From Streptococcus minor DSM 17118 (GTDB taxonomy: Bacteria > Bacillota > Bacilli > Lactobacillales > Streptococcaceae), in assembly GCF_000377005.1 (NCBI RefSeq), contig NZ_AQYB01000029.1, positions 19,792 through 83,791 of the forward strand: DNA of 64,000 nt, given 5' to 3'. The notes beneath the pieces are model-generated. The model searched no databases and was not told where the DNA came from. It saw only the letters and a list, made by a program, of their open reading frames with translations. The position numbers and the translations under genes are program-made. The stretch's first letter is position 1. The number at the start of each line of letters is the position of its first letter. This document shows, in pieces, positions 26,643-37,190 of the stretch.

Positions 26643-28391
26643 ATGAAGCGTTCTATTTATGCTGGTCGTGTTCGTAGTGAACACATTGGAAGTGAACTGA
26701 CTCTTAAGGGATGGGTTGGTCGTCGCCGTGACTTGGGTGGTCTGATTTTTATTGATTTGCGTGACCGTGAGGGGATCATGCAGTTGGTCATTAACCCAGA
26801 AGAAGTATCTGCTGATGTGATGACAAAAGTGGAGAGTCTACGTAGTGAGTTTGTCATAGAAGTGACAGGTTTGGTTGCAGCACGGGAGCAGGTAAATGAC
26901 AAATTACCTACCGGTCATGTCGAACTAAAGGTTCAAGATCTGACTATCCTCAATACTGCTAAGACGACACCTTTTGAGATCAAGGATGGATTGGAAGCAG
27001 CAGATGAGACTAGACTACGTTATCGTTACCTTGACTTGCGCCGTCCAGAGATGCTGGAAAATTTCAAGTTGCGGGCTAAGGTGACCCACTCTATCCGCAA
27101 TTACTTGGATGAGCTAGAGTTTATTGATGTAGAAACACCAATGCTGACCAAGTCAACACCAGAAGGTGCGCGTGATTATCTGGTGCCAAGTCGTATCAGT
27201 CAAGGTCATTTCTACGCCCTGCCACAGAGTCCACAGATTACCAAACAGTTACTTATGAATGCTGGATTTGACCGCTATTACCAAATCGTCAAATGTTTCC
27301 GAGACGAAGACTTGCGGGGAGATCGTCAGCCTGAGTTCACCCAAGTCGACTTAGAAACATCCTTCTTGGACGAAAAGGAAATTCAGGACATTGTTGAAGG
27401 TATGATTGCCAAGGTCATGAAAGAAGCTAAGGGACTAGATGTTAGCCTTCCGTTTCCTCGTATGGCCTATGACGATGCTCTGAATAACTATGGCTCTGAT
27501 AAGCCGGATACTCGCTTTGATATGTTGTTACAAGACTTGACAGATCTTGTCAAAGAAATAGAGTTCAAGGTCTTCTCGGAAGCACCCGTTGTCAAGGCTA
27601 TCGTCTTGAAAAATCTTGCTGATAAGTATTCTCGTAAGGATATTGATAAGTTGACAGAAGTGGCTAAACAGCACGGCGCTAAAGGTTTGGCCTGGGTCAA
27701 GATGACAGATGGAGCTCTTGCTGGTCCAGTTGCCAAGTTCTTGACAAACATCGAGGAAGACTTGACAGATGGTTTACATCTTGACAACAACGATTTGGTT
27801 CTTTTTGTTGCAGATTCACTTGAGGTGGCCAATAATACCCTAGGTGCTCTTCGTGTTCGCATTGCTAAAGAACAGGACTTGATTGATCATTCTCAGTTTA
27901 ATTTCCTGTGGGTTGTTGATTGGCCAATGTTTGAATGGTCTGAAGAAGAAGGTCGCTACATGTCTGCACATCATCCGTTCACCTTGCCAACGGAGGAGAC
28001 CGTCCATGAATTAGCAGGTGATTTGTCTAAAGTACGAGCAGTAGCCTATGATATTGTCCTCAATGGATATGAATTGGGTGGTGGTAGTCTGAGAATCAAC
28101 CAAAAGGATATGCAGGAACGCATGTTTACAGCTTTAGGCTTCTCGACTGAAGAAGCTCATGAACAATTTGGTTTCCTTTTGGAAGCCATGGACTACGGCT
28201 TCCCTCCTCATGGTGGCTTGGCTATCGGCCTAGATCGTCTGGTGATGATTTTGGCTGGAAAAGATAATATTCGGGAAGTGATTGCCTTTCCTAAAAATAA
28301 TAAGGCATCTGATCCAATGACTCAGGCACCAAGTAGTGTCGCACAAAAACAACTAGAAGAGCTAGCATTAACAGTAGAAAGCCATGATTAA
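26643..28391 (+). CDS. aspS: Aspartyl-tRNA synthetase
   Basis: A 582-residue class II synthetase of the bacterial type: OB-fold anticodon domain (about residues 15-105), class II motif 2 [18 protein letters not shown], the bacterial GAD insert (~280-420), and motif 3 [15 protein letters not shown] near the end. Start chosen at 26643 ([11 protein letters not shown]). An in-frame TTG five codons earlier (26628) is possible but the ATG is standard for the family. No canonical ribosome site is near. Confidence 0.96.
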   Translation: MKRSIYAGRVRSEHIGSELTLKGWVGRRRDLGGLIFIDLRDREGIMQLVINPEEVSADVMTKVESLRSEFVIEVTGLVAAREQVNDKLPTGHVELKVQDLTILNTAKTTPFEIKDGLEAADETRLRYRYLDLRRPEMLENFKLRAKVTHSIRNYLDELEFIDVETPMLTKSTPEGARDYLVPSRISQGHFYALPQSPQITKQLLMNAGFDRYYQIVKCFRDEDLRGDRQPEFTQVDLETSFLDEKEIQDIVEGMIAKVMKEAKGLDVSLPFPRMAYDDALNNYGSDKPDTRFDMLLQDLTDLVKEIEFKVFSEAPVVKAIVLKNLADKYSRKDIDKLTEVAKQHGAKGLAWVKMTDGALAGPVAKFLTNIEEDLTDGLHLDNNDLVLFVADSLEVANNTLGALRVRIAKEQDLIDHSQFNFLWVVDWPMFEWSEEEGRYMSAHHPFTLPTEETVHELAGDLSKVRAVAYDIVLNGYELGGGSLRINQKDMQERMFTALGFSTEEAHEQFGFLLEAMDYGFPPHGGLAIGLDRLVMILAGKDNIREVIAFPKNNKASDPMTQAPSSVAQKQLEELALTVESHD

Positions 28392-29325
28392 ACAAGCATC
28401 TTTGGGGAAACGTATCAAATTTATTATCCATCGTTGGGCTAAAAAGTTTGGTCTATTTCATACCCTAAAAAGTATTTCAAAGGAAAAATATGCAGAGAAG
28501 TTTTCAGCTTCTCTCTTTTATGGTTTAATGTCCGCCATTGCAGTCAATTTTTTCTTTCAGCCAGGACATGTTTACTCTAGCGGGGTAACAGGCTTATCAC
28601 AGGTCCTATCGGCCATCAGTGAGCGTTACTTGGACTTTACTATTCCAGTGGCTGTCGCTTTTTATGCCATCAATTTACCTCTTTTGATTTTGGCTTGGTA
28701 CAAGATTGGTCACAAATTTACCGTCTTTACCTTTATTACAGTTACCCTGAGTTCCCTCTTTATCCAGTTTATTCCCCAGATCACTCTTACGACAGACCCT
28801 CTTATCAATGCTATCTTTGGTGGTCTGGTGATGGGTACGGGTATTGGTTATGGTCTTAAATCTAGGATTTCAAGTGGGGGTACGGATGTTATCAGTCTGA
28901 CCATTCGCAAGATAACAGGGCGGAGTGTGGGTAGTATTTCCCTCTTAGTCAATGGGGTAATTATGGTCTTTGCAGGTCTTCTTTTTGGCTGGCAATATGC
29001 TCTTTACTCTATGGTAACCATCTTTGTCTCCAGCCGTGTTACGGATGCTCTCTTTACCAGACAAAAGAAGATGCAGGCTTTAATTGTGACCAGTCGACCA
29101 GAGCGAATCATCAAGATGATTCACAAAAAACTGCATCGAGGTGTCACCTGTATCAATGATGCACAAGGAACCTATCAGGGTGAAAAAAAAGCTGTTTTGT
29201 TGGCTATTATTACCCAAGAAGAGTACAGTGATTTCAAGTATTTCATGTCGAAGGCTGACCCCACAGCTTTTGTGTCCATTGCTGAAGATGTTCATGTTAT
29301 GGGCCGTTTTGTGGATGTAGATTAA
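28384..29325 (+). CDS. YitT family membrane protein
   Basis: A 313-residue protein with about five transmembrane segments in DUF161-type repeats (for example [34 protein letters not shown]) and a C-terminal soluble DUF2179 domain (about residues 225-312). It overlaps the end of aspS by 8 bp. Function of the family is not established. It is followed by a second YitT paralogue. Confidence 0.85.
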   Translation: MIKQASLGKRIKFIIHRWAKKFGLFHTLKSISKEKYAEKFSASLFYGLMSAIAVNFFFQPGHVYSSGVTGLSQVLSAISERYLDFTIPVAVAFYAINLPLLILAWYKIGHKFTVFTFITVTLSSLFIQFIPQITLTTDPLINAIFGGLVMGTGIGYGLKSRISSGGTDVISLTIRKITGRSVGSISLLVNGVIMVFAGLLFGWQYALYSMVTIFVSSRVTDALFTRQKKMQALIVTSRPERIIKMIHKKLHRGVTCINDAQGTYQGEKKAVLLAIITQEEYSDFKYFMSKADPTAFVSIAEDVHVMGRFVDVD

Positions 29326-29401
29326 ATATGAATACTAAGAGTGGAACTTCTCGCACATTATTTAACAAATTGAAAATAGTTTACTATAGGGGTGACATAC
29401 A

Positions 29402-30280
29402 ATGTCTCATGATTACAGCTTACGCCTGAAAAATTTTATCTTCATTGGGCTGGGTGCGGCTATCTATGCTTTTGGTTTCGTTTATTTTTACATGGCCAAC
29501 CAAGTAGCTGCTAGTGGTATTGCAGGATTGACTTTGGTTTTTCATAATCTATTTGGTATCAATCCTTCCTACTCCGGTTACCTCATTAACTTTCCCCTCA
29601 TCCTAATCGGAGCCTATCTTTTTGGCAAAAGAGCCATGGTGTATACCGTTTATGGAATCGCCTCATTGTACCTCTATGTTTGGGTTTTTCAGCAGATTCC
29701 TTTCTTTGTGGATCTCAATCAAGATTATTTGGTGGTATCGCTGGTAGCAGGATCCATTGGTGGCTTGGGTTCTGGTCTTGTTTTTCGGTATGGAGGAACC
29801 ATTGGCGGGTCAGACATAATTGCTCGTGTGATGGAGCAAAAACTAGGTATCCAACTGAACCAAGCACTGCTAGGCTTTGATATTTTGGTCATGCTCTTAT
29901 CATTAACCTATATCTCAATCCCTAAAATGATGTATGCTCTCATAGCTAGTTTTATCTACAGTCAGGTAGTCAATATGGTCCAAAATGGTGGTTATTCTGT
30001 ACGGGGAATGATGATTATTTCAGATCAGCCTGAGCAGATTTCGAGGCATATCATGGAACAATTAGGCCGAGGTGTCACCTATCTAAAGGGAGAAGGTGCC
30101 TATTCAGGCAAAGAAAAAAAGGTTCTTTATGTAGCCTTGAGTCCACAAGATACCCGCGAAGCCAAGGATTTGATTCAGGAAATTGATCCCGGATCCTTTA
30201 TTTCGATTTTCAATATCGATGAGGTGCAAAGTCCAGAGTTCATTGCCTCCAGAAGCAAGTACCGTAAGCGAATTAGATAG
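29402..30280 (+). CDS. YitT family membrane protein, second paralogue
   Basis: A 292-residue protein of the same layout as the gene before: membrane part with QVAASGIAGLTLVFHN and FRYGGTIGGSDIIARVM, then a DUF2179 domain (SVRGMMIISDQPEQISRHIMEQLGRGVTYLKGEG). The two genes are a tandem duplication of an old family, with clear divergence. GGTGAC precedes the ATG. Confidence 0.85.
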   Translation: MSHDYSLRLKNFIFIGLGAAIYAFGFVYFYMANQVAASGIAGLTLVFHNLFGINPSYSGYLINFPLILIGAYLFGKRAMVYTVYGIASLYLYVWVFQQIPFFVDLNQDYLVVSLVAGSIGGLGSGLVFRYGGTIGGSDIIARVMEQKLGIQLNQALLGFDILVMLLSLTYISIPKMMYALIASFIYSQVVNMVQNGGYSVRGMMIISDQPEQISRHIMEQLGRGVTYLKGEGAYSGKEKKVLYVALSPQDTREAKDLIQEIDPGSFISIFNIDEVQSPEFIASRSKYRKRIR

Positions 30281-30288
30281 GAGCAAAC

Positions 30289-30747
30289 ATGAAGAAGATT
30301 TATTTGGTTTATATTAGCCTCAGTGGGAATACCCAGAGCTTTGTTCGTAGGCTGGCTAGTTACCTCCAGTTTCAGTCGGACATAGAAGTGGAAGAAATCC
30401 ATGTCAAGGACCTCGTTAAGCAAGCTATTCCCTTTTACACCTTGGATGCCCCCTATGTAGCTTTTTTGCCAACCTATCTAGAAGGTGGTAATGGTGTAGA
30501 CAATGGAGATACGGAAATCTTGACGAATCCTCTGGGAGATTTTATTGCCTACGAAGGTAACGAACAGTTTTGTTTAGGGGTGGTTGGTTTTGGTAACCGC
30601 AATTTCAATCATCAATATTGCTTGACTGCCAAGCAGTATTCCCAACGCTTTGGTTTTTCAGTCCTAGATGAAGTCGAACTGCGCGGTCTCAATAATGATA
30701 TTGAAAGGGTCGGCAAGAAAATATTAGAATTAGTAGCAAATAAATAA
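30289..30747 (+). CDS. nrdI: NrdI flavodoxin-like protein
   Basis: A 152-residue protein of the NrdI family, with the loop SLSGNTQSFVRRL (residues 10-22), the typical PTYLEGG segment and GFGNRNFNHQYC. It reduces flavin to supply superoxide that forms the dimanganese-tyrosyl cofactor of class Ib ribonucleotide reductase. No nrdE, nrdF or nrdH gene is in the window, so this gene stands apart. It follows the second YitT gene by 8 bp. Confidence 0.9.
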   Translation: MKKIYLVYISLSGNTQSFVRRLASYLQFQSDIEVEEIHVKDLVKQAIPFYTLDAPYVAFLPTYLEGGNGVDNGDTEILTNPLGDFIAYEGNEQFCLGVVGFGNRNFNHQYCLTAKQYSQRFGFSVLDEVELRGLNNDIERVGKKILELVANK

Positions 30748-30773
30748 AAATCCACTCATTCGAGTGGATTTTT
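30746..30773. terminator. Bidirectional terminator
   Basis: AAAAATCCACTC / GAGTGGATTTTT (30746-30757, 30762-30773) with loop ATTC, between convergent genes. Confidence 0.85.
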
Positions 30774-30775
30774 GC

Positions 30776-32458
30776 TTAACTAGGGTAAATATAAGCTGTC
30801 ACCCCATTAGTCAATGGATTAAACCAACCACGGTAGTCACCGACTGTCATATTCCCTGCGTAGTTAGATTCTTTGACGCGGATACGATTGGTGCCACTGA
30901 CCTCCGTTACAACAGCCACATGACCATAGTAGCTAGCTGTCCAGACAGCAACGGCTCCGATTTGAGGGGTGGTTCCTGTGCGAAAACCTGCTCTTCTAGC
31001 AGCATCCAACCACTGTTTAGCATTGCCCCAGTAATTTTGAATCCAAGGAGCCGCTTCCTTTGCTCCCCACGTACACTGACCGATAGGATAAGTATTTGGT
31101 TCGCTGTAACGGTGATGATGGGACACTTCCATGCTAAAAGCTCCTAAACCGCGGCCATTTTGATAGGCATGGACATGATATTTGCCAATCCCCTTATGGT
31201 TGGCTAAAGGAATAGCTCGCGAAAAGCTTTTATCGGCAGATTTACTTGTATCATACCAACGAAGGTCATCTTGTCCGTTTTCATCTGACCAGACTGCAAA
31301 CTGGACTGCCTGAGAGTCGTAGACATTAGATAAAGTAGCTTGTATCGTACCGACAGAGGATAGCTTAGAGTTGAAAACAAGAGGCAGTCGGGCGGTCGTC
31401 AAATCAACAATATCTAATGTATAACCCACGCGACTTCCATCTGTATAGGTCACGTATACATGATTTTGATAAGAACCAGAGTGCTGTTTGTGCTCCTGGA
31501 AGTCAACAGCAACCCGATATTTCCCATTGGTCAGAGTAGCAGTTCGCCATTTGAGATTGGCTTGTTTATCCATGGACCAAGTGGCTACTTGAACAGACTG
31601 GATTGGTTTGCTAGTAGCTGTCTCTTGGATTGTAACCTGGTATTTCCCTTTTCCAGCCTCTAGATTTTCAATAGCAAGAGCTGGCTTTGGATTAGCAGGC
31701 ACATCTGATTGGCCCACAGTGCTGGATATACCCGTCACAAAAGTCATTTTTCCGCTAGAGTCTTTCGTATAGAGATGGGTAGAATAATCTCCAGTATTGA
31801 ATTGATGGTCTTTGAGAAAGATCCGGACGGTGTAACTTCCGTTTGCTTGCTGCTGAGCTGAATACCATTTGAGGTCATCTTGCCCCTTGACCGTAGACCA
31901 GGTTGGAAGTAAGACTTCTTTAGTATCGGGTGTGATGTGTTGAACTGTAACATCTAAAATTCCTGGTTCACTGATATTGGTTGTAATAGTTGGTTTAGGT
32001 CTTGTAATATTGAGGGAAATTTCTTGTAAAAAGATGGTTTGTCCTTGGATTGTAATATAGGCATGGAGAGTATACTGCCCCGTTTTAAAATCTTGTAAAG
32101 GAATATCTGTTTGGTAATCTTGAGCTTGTATCCACCTCACGTCATCCTGGCCATTGTCATTGGACCAAATGGCATAGTCTATTTTTAGACCTTGCTGTGG
32201 GACAGAACGTTGATAGAAGATGGACAGTGTGTTTCCATGCTGTTGGAAAGTGACATTTTGGCTTAGTTGACTAGCCGTGGTTGTCTCTGAACCAGTAGTG
32301 GTAGGCTCAAAGTTGTCAAGACTAATTTCTTCTGTCAGCTGATTGGCTTCTATTGTCTGGGTAGATTGTTTTGTATTTTGGGCAGCTACCAGAGGGCCAG
32401 AAGCCAAGCTAGCCAACAATAGTGTAGACGATAACAATAGTGTAGAATATTTATTCAT
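30776..32458 (-). CDS. Secreted CHAP-domain wall hydrolase with GBS-Bsp-like repeats
   Basis: A 560-residue exported protein. A signal peptide (about 1-27) is followed by four repeats of about 85 residues with the signature [12 protein letters not shown] and a G-x-Y-x-x-H-x-Y turn. The third repeat replaces GQDD with KQAN. The C-terminal CHAP domain (about 455-560) has QCTWGAKE (catalytic Cys) and GHVAVVTEV (His). Likely an amidase or endopeptidase that cuts peptidoglycan, targeted by the repeats. AGGAGGTT precedes the ATG but may be masked by a hairpin. Confidence 0.88.
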   Translation of the reverse strand: MNKYSTLLLSSTLLLASLASGPLVAAQNTKQSTQTIEANQLTEEISLDNFEPTTTGSETTTASQLSQNVTFQQHGNTLSIFYQRSVPQQGLKIDYAIWSNDNGQDDVRWIQAQDYQTDIPLQDFKTGQYTLHAYITIQGQTIFLQEISLNITRPKPTITTNISEPGILDVTVQHITPDTKEVLLPTWSTVKGQDDLKWYSAQQQANGSYTVRIFLKDHQFNTGDYSTHLYTKDSSGKMTFVTGISSTVGQSDVPANPKPALAIENLEAGKGKYQVTIQETATSKPIQSVQVATWSMDKQANLKWRTATLTNGKYRVAVDFQEHKQHSGSYQNHVYVTYTDGSRVGYTLDIVDLTTARLPLVFNSKLSSVGTIQATLSNVYDSQAVQFAVWSDENGQDDLRWYDTSKSADKSFSRAIPLANHKGIGKYHVHAYQNGRGLGAFSMEVSHHHRYSEPNTYPIGQCTWGAKEAAPWIQNYWGNAKQWLDAARRAGFRTGTTPQIGAVAVWTASYYGHVAVVTEVSGTNRIRVKESNYAGNMTVGDYRGWFNPLTNGVTAYIYPS

Positions 32459-32463
32459 TCATA

Positions 32464-32495
32464 ACCTCCTATTAAGACTGTTCGCAAAAGGAGGT
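32464..32495 (-). promoter_or_regulatory. Hairpin that could mask the ribosome site of the CHAP gene
   Basis: In the CHAP mRNA, ACCTCCT (32495-32489 on the minus strand) is complementary to AGGAGGT (32470-32464), the ribosome site of this gene. The stem is 7 bp, extendable to 9 with a mismatch, with an ~18-nt loop. I infer sequestration of translation; no ligand is known. Confidence 0.5.
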
Positions 32496-32514
32496 AGAAA
32501 ATGACAAAAAGTAG

Positions 32515-32547
32515 AAAACCCACCAACTTTAAGAAGTGGTGGGTGGG
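32515..32547 (-). terminator. Terminator after pulA
   Basis: On the minus strand ACCCACCACTT pairs with AAGTTGGTGGGT with one bulge, followed by TTTTC. No clear promoter for the CHAP gene was found beyond it, so partial readthrough from pulA is possible. Confidence 0.65.
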
Positions 32548-32555
32548 GAGGAGCG

Positions 32556-34634
32556 CTAGTCAGTTTTATTTTCAACTGTTTTTTTCTTCTCTATTAGGGT
32601 ACAGATGCTTTGTCCAGCAATTGGAAATGCTTGTTGAGACTTATCCACAAGCGGTGGATAAACAAAGTGAACTTCTTGCTGCTCTCCTTTGGTGAAGTGA
32701 TAATCATGACTTGAAAAATTGATGATAAACTGTATCGTCTCAGTTTCTGACTGTACTTCATAACGAAGGACATATTCAGACAACCAGTAGAAGCTACAAG
32801 TTTCAGCAATACTGTAATAGGATTCTTGGGCTAGACTAGGATGGTCCTTGCGGAATTGGATGAGCTCACTGATAAATTGAATATGTGCTTGATAGCGGTG
32901 CGCCCTTGTCCAATCTAGTTGGTTGATGGAATCCGGACTGTTATAGGTGTTCTCTAAGCCATCCTTGGTGCGGAAAAACTCCTGCCCACTATGGATGAAT
33001 ACCGGCCCTTGGCTGATGAGCATCAGTTGCAATCCAAAGCTAGCCGCTCGTTTTTGGTCATGACGTGACATGGATGGGTTTTTCAGGCTTAGATAGTCAT
33101 ACATCGTTGCATTATCATGGCATTCCAAGTAGTTGAGAGATTGTGTTGGATGGATAAAATGACCATTGATACTGCCTGTCAACAAATCTTGAACCTTTTC
33201 TTGCTGTTGGTGTTCTAAGATATAGTAGGGATTCAAGAGAATATTTTTGAAAGTATCACGATAGTGATCATTGAAGAAGCTGATAGTAGGTAATTGATAG
33301 GCATTATACTGATGAGCCAGTTTTTGCTCCGGCAATCCCGTACCCATTTTCCAACCTTCTCCATACAAGTAGATGTTTGGATATAGACTCGAAAGTTCAG
33401 CCTGGATTTCTTGCATAGTCTTGCTGTCGATGATCCCCATCAAATCAAAGCGGAAGCCATCAAAACCATAGAGTGATGTCCATTGTCGGACAGATTGTTT
33501 GATATAGTTGCGAACCATGCTACGCTCGCTCGCCACATCGTTGCCACAGAAGGATCCGTTTGTACGTTGGTCTTGTTCGTTGTAGCGGTAGAAGTATCCA
33601 GGCACGATTTTTTCAAAGACATAGGTTTCTGCATGATAGACATGATTGTAAACCACATCCATAATAACGCTAATGTCGGCATCGTGATATGCTTGGATAG
33701 CAGCTTGGAGTTCTAGGATACGAGCATAAGGGTCATTTGGATTGGAGGCAAAGGAGCCTTCAGGGACATTGTACTGAACAGGGTCATATCCCCAGTTGTA
33801 AATCAATTCTGGGTGTCTTTCATCTACACTACCGAAATCGTAGAGGGGCATCAGTTGGATATGGGTCACTCCTAGATGTTTTACATAGTCTAGGCCCAAA
33901 ACCTGATTGTCAAGGACAGGAGATTCGGTCAAACCGTGGTACTGGCCAGGATGCTGGAAATTAGCCTCTTTTTGCCAGGAGAAATCACGGACACTCATCT
34001 CGTAGATGATGGCCTGTGCTAAAGGTACTTGGGTTTTGGCCCGCGTAGGTTGCTGTAGTTTTGCTGGATTGATGACTACGCTGTGACCGGAGTTAGCGAG
34101 CGAAGAGAGAGCATAGGGGTCGTGGATCTCTACCCACTGACCATTAACTCGGTGCAGATAATAATAGGTCTTTCCATCCCAGTCACCTTGGACGGTATTT
34201 TCCCAGACACCACGTTCTCCTTTTTTCATGGGATAAGGGATATGATCCAAATAGAGGATAACCTGTTTGGAAATAGGGGCCCAGAGTTTAAAGAGGGTTG
34301 CGGTTGGGCTATAGGTCGCCCCTAAATCATTGCCAGAATAAGTGTAGGTCTGTTCAAAAAGGTCACTACGTACAATATTTCCATAGGCTAATTCGGATTT
34401 ATTACGATCCTGATCGTAGACGATATAGTCTTCTTGTAAGTTAAAAGGATAAATACTAGTGAGGTGATAAACAATCAAATCTCCTTCTTCTGCTCTACGG
34501 CGAATAAAGAGTTCAGAGGTAGATGTTGTTGATTCGATCGTAAAAGACATGGATTCTACATCGAAACGTTTTTCCATTACTAATCGAATGGTAGCCACAT
34601 CATCAAGATAGGGCTGAAAAGTTCTTAGGGCCAT
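32556..34634 (-). CDS. pulA: Type I pullulanase
   Basis: A 692-residue GH13 debranching enzyme. N-terminal beta domains (~1-180, including a CBM48-like ATLFKLWAPISKQVILYL) precede the catalytic barrel with YNWGYDP (type I pullulanase mark), DVVYNHV, GFRFDLMG (nucleophile Asp), YGEGW (acid Glu) and ECHDN. No signal peptide, so it is cytoplasmic and cleaves alpha-1,6 bonds in imported branched maltodextrins or glycogen-like material. It lies 19 bp after malR on the same strand, apparently one operon. Confidence 0.94.
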   Translation of the reverse strand: MALRTFQPYLDDVATIRLVMEKRFDVESMSFTIESTTSTSELFIRRRAEEGDLIVYHLTSIYPFNLQEDYIVYDQDRNKSELAYGNIVRSDLFEQTYTYSGNDLGATYSPTATLFKLWAPISKQVILYLDHIPYPMKKGERGVWENTVQGDWDGKTYYYLHRVNGQWVEIHDPYALSSLANSGHSVVINPAKLQQPTRAKTQVPLAQAIIYEMSVRDFSWQKEANFQHPGQYHGLTESPVLDNQVLGLDYVKHLGVTHIQLMPLYDFGSVDERHPELIYNWGYDPVQYNVPEGSFASNPNDPYARILELQAAIQAYHDADISVIMDVVYNHVYHAETYVFEKIVPGYFYRYNEQDQRTNGSFCGNDVASERSMVRNYIKQSVRQWTSLYGFDGFRFDLMGIIDSKTMQEIQAELSSLYPNIYLYGEGWKMGTGLPEQKLAHQYNAYQLPTISFFNDHYRDTFKNILLNPYYILEHQQQEKVQDLLTGSINGHFIHPTQSLNYLECHDNATMYDYLSLKNPSMSRHDQKRAASFGLQLMLISQGPVFIHSGQEFFRTKDGLENTYNSPDSINQLDWTRAHRYQAHIQFISELIQFRKDHPSLAQESYYSIAETCSFYWLSEYVLRYEVQSETETIQFIINFSSHDYHFTKGEQQEVHFVYPPLVDKSQQAFPIAGQSICTLIEKKKTVENKTD

Positions 34635-34653
34635 GGTTCAGAGGGATCCTTTC

Positions 34654-35640
34654 TTATTTGAGTTTGATAATTTTATGAGGAATAACATGGCGGTAGCAAA
34701 CCTGTTTGCCATCCTTGCTATCGCTGATAATTTGAAGCAGGGTACTGAAAGATTCCCGCCCCAGTTCTAAGACGTTGATATCCACATAAGCCATGATATC
34801 TATTTTGGGTTTCACAGAATCAAAAGTAATAATCGGGATATCCAGATTTTGCTCCTTTAGATAGGCGAGGGCTCCCTCAGCTACCATAGCATCTGTCGTT
34901 ACGATGGCATCAATCGGTTGTTTGGTCAGTTTTTTCATGACCTTATAGCTGTTGTCTTCCAAGAGGAAACCAGAGGAGAATTTCACCATACTCTCATCTA
35001 GATGTAGTTGATGAGACAACAGAGCCTGCTTGTAGCCAGCATAGCGGTCCTGAGAAACGACCAATTCTTTATTTCCAGCCATAAAGGCGATATGTTTGTA
35101 GCCTTTATTAATAAAGTAGGATGTCGCTTCATAGGCGGCTTGGATATTGTCATTATCAACCAATGAGATAAAAGGAGAGGCTGCCTTCCCTAGGATGAGG
35201 AAGGGGAACTTACGCTCGATAGCCAATTGCACCAGAGGATCATTGGGCATTGAATAAAGAAAAATCAGGCCATCAACACGTCGACCATCCACCATTTGAG
35301 AAATGGCTTCCATGCGCTGCTGTTCATCTTTTCCTGTGCTAATCTGAATAGCGTAGTGTCGATCCGCCGCTGCTTGGGAGATTCCCCGTAGCACTTGAGG
35401 GAAGAAAGGGTTTTGGTAGAAAATATCAGAATCACTCGGCAAAACCAAGCCGATAACCTGCGTATAGCTACTCACCAAACTCCTAGCATTGAGGTTGGGA
35501 TGGTAGTTTAAGTCTTTCATGGCTTGGCGAACCAAGTCCTTAGTCTTTCGACTAATAGAGGGACTATTTTGCACAACACGAGTAACAGTAGATGGAGAGA
35601 CGCCAGCTAATTTAGCAACATCTTTAATAGTAGTACGCAT
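34654..35640 (-). CDS. malR: Maltose operon regulator MalR (LacI family)
   Basis: A 328-residue LacI-type repressor: HTH at residues 2-50 (TIKDVAKLAGVSPSTVTRVVQNSPSIS), hinge, and a periplasmic-binding-protein-like sensor domain (~60-328). Start at 35640 has GGAGG and gives a standard LacI N-terminus. It should bind the operators upstream of malX and malQ and dissociate on maltose or maltotriose. It is transcribed away from malX. Confidence 0.92.
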   Translation of the reverse strand: MRTTIKDVAKLAGVSPSTVTRVVQNSPSISRKTKDLVRQAMKDLNYHPNLNARSLVSSYTQVIGLVLPSDSDIFYQNPFFPQVLRGISQAAADRHYAIQISTGKDEQQRMEAISQMVDGRRVDGLIFLYSMPNDPLVQLAIERKFPFLILGKAASPFISLVDNDNIQAAYEATSYFINKGYKHIAFMAGNKELVVSQDRYAGYKQALLSHQLHLDESMVKFSSGFLLEDNSYKVMKKLTKQPIDAIVTTDAMVAEGALAYLKEQNLDIPIITFDSVKPKIDIMAYVDINVLELGRESFSTLLQIISDSKDGKQVCYRHVIPHKIIKLK

Positions 35641-35745
35641 AAGAACCCTCCTTACTTTGCTCCGAAATGACAACACCAAGAGTAGCAGAATGAAAAAGCT
35701 AGCCCCATCCTTTAAGCAAGCGTTACCATGCTACTTCCAATGATT

Positions 35746-35774
35746 ACTATAATAGATTTAATATAGAATGTCAA
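35746..35774 (-). promoter_or_regulatory. malR promoter
   Basis: On the minus strand TTGACA (35774-35769), 17-bp spacer, TATAGT (35751-35746). A cre-like sequence, AGCAAGCGTTACCA (35715-35728), lies in the untranslated leader; it departs from the usual cre pattern at one base. Confidence 0.65.
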
Positions 35775-35837
35775 CTAAAGAAAAAATCGCTTTTTTTTGA
35801 TTTTAAAAAAATTTTTTAAAAAAATCGGAGAAAACAC

Positions 35838-35866
35838 TTGACTTTTCTTGCAAACGGTTGCATAAT
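35838..35866 (+). promoter_or_regulatory. malX promoter with MalR/CcpA-like operator
   Basis: TTGACT (35838-35843), 17-bp spacer, CATAAT (35861-35866). The imperfect palindrome TGCAAACGGTTGCA (35849-35862) lies between the boxes and overlaps the -10, a typical repressor position. Confidence 0.75.
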
Positions 35867-35913
35867 GGTAGTGTAATAAATTTTATTTTTATGTTTTAGG
35901 AGGAAACAAAAAC

Positions 35914-37161
35914 ATGAGAAAATGGACAAAACTTGTCACAAGCGGTGTCGCTTTGCTTTCAGTTGCTACATTAGCAGCTTGCTCATCAGGTGGTGATAAA
36001 GCCGATACAGGAAAATCTGGTGAAGTTACTCTGAAACTTTGGGTTCCAACAGAATCTAAGAAATCTTATGCGGACACGATTGCTGAGTTCGAAAAAGAAA
36101 ACGAAGGCGTTAAGGTTGAAGTGGTAGAATCTGAAGACCCTAAAGCGCAAGAGTTGGTAAGTAAAGACCCTGAAGCAGCGGCTGATGTATTCTCTATGCC
36201 ACACGATCAATTGGGTGGATTGGTTGAATCTGGAATTATCCAACCAGTATCTGACCAGTATGCTACTGAAATCGCTGAAAACAACGTAGAAAACGCTGTT
36301 GCTGGTGCTCAATACAAAGGAAAAACATATGCCTTTCCATTTGGTGTAGAATCACAAGTTCTGCTTTACAATAAAGAAAAATTGACAGAAGATGATGTCA
36401 AGACATATGAAGGTATTACTTCTAAAGACAAATTCGGTGCCAATCTTGAGTCTGTCAATGCTTATGCTATCGCACCATTGATGCTTTCAGTTGGAAACAC
36501 ACTCTTTGGTGAAGATGGTGAAGATCCAAAAGGAACCAACTGGGCGAATGACAACGGTGTTGCTGTTATGAAATGGTTGGCAGATCAAAAATCTAACAGC
36601 GGTTTTGTAAACGTACCAGATGATGCTGCTGTATCTAAATTTGGTAACGGAGATGTTGCTGCGATTGAAACAGGACCATGGAACTACCCAGACTCAGTGA
36701 AAGCTTTGGGCGCAGACAAAATTGGTGTTGCTGTTTATCCTACAGTGAAAATCGGTGATAAAGAAGTACAACAAAAAGCCTTTATGGGTGTTAAATTGTA
36801 CGCTGTTAACCAAAAACCTGCAAAAGGCAACAAAGACCGTATTGTTGCAGCTTACAAATTGGCTTCATTCTTGACATCTGAAAAGAGCCAAGAAAACCAA
36901 TTCGCAACTCGTTCAATCGTACCTTCTAATAAAAATGTTCAAGCTTCAGAAGCTGTGACTTCAGATCCATTGGCAAAAGCAGTTGCTGAAATGACCGGTT
37001 CAAGCGAACACACAGTAGTTATGCCTAAGATTAGCCAAATGGGTACATTCTGGAATTCAGCTGCACCACTTCTTAGCGGACCTTACTCAGGTAAGATTGC
37101 AGAAGCTGACTACATGGCTAAGTTGGAACAATTTGACAAGGACTTGGCAGAAAGCAAATAA
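35914..37161 (+). CDS. malX: Maltose/maltodextrin-binding lipoprotein MalX
   Basis: A 415-residue solute-binding lipoprotein with lipobox LAAC (Cys23) and the family 1 binding-protein fold (KLWVPTESKKSYADTIAEFEKENEGVKVEVV). AGGAGG precedes the ATG. It binds maltodextrins outside the membrane and delivers them to MalC/MalD. The gene is separated from malC by 161 bp containing a hairpin that may shift expression in favour of the binding protein. Confidence 0.95.
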   Translation: MRKWTKLVTSGVALLSVATLAACSSGGDKADTGKSGEVTLKLWVPTESKKSYADTIAEFEKENEGVKVEVVESEDPKAQELVSKDPEAAADVFSMPHDQLGGLVESGIIQPVSDQYATEIAENNVENAVAGAQYKGKTYAFPFGVESQVLLYNKEKLTEDDVKTYEGITSKDKFGANLESVNAYAIAPLMLSVGNTLFGEDGEDPKGTNWANDNGVAVMKWLADQKSNSGFVNVPDDAAVSKFGNGDVAAIETGPWNYPDSVKALGADKIGVAVYPTVKIGDKEVQQKAFMGVKLYAVNQKPAKGNKDRIVAAYKLASFLTSEKSQENQFATRSIVPSNKNVQASEAVTSDPLAKAVAEMTGSSEHTVVMPKISQMGTFWNSAAPLLSGPYSGKIAEADYMAKLEQFDKDLAESK

Positions 37162-37190
37162 GCCTCGTCATCAATTATTGGTTATAATCA

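Noticed and set aside
32501..32695. 64-codon plus-strand ORF with AAAAGGAGGT five bases before its ATG
   Set aside because: The ribosome-like site is the complement of the anti-SD arm of the CHAP leader, and the ORF runs antisense into pulA through its terminator. No recognisable product.
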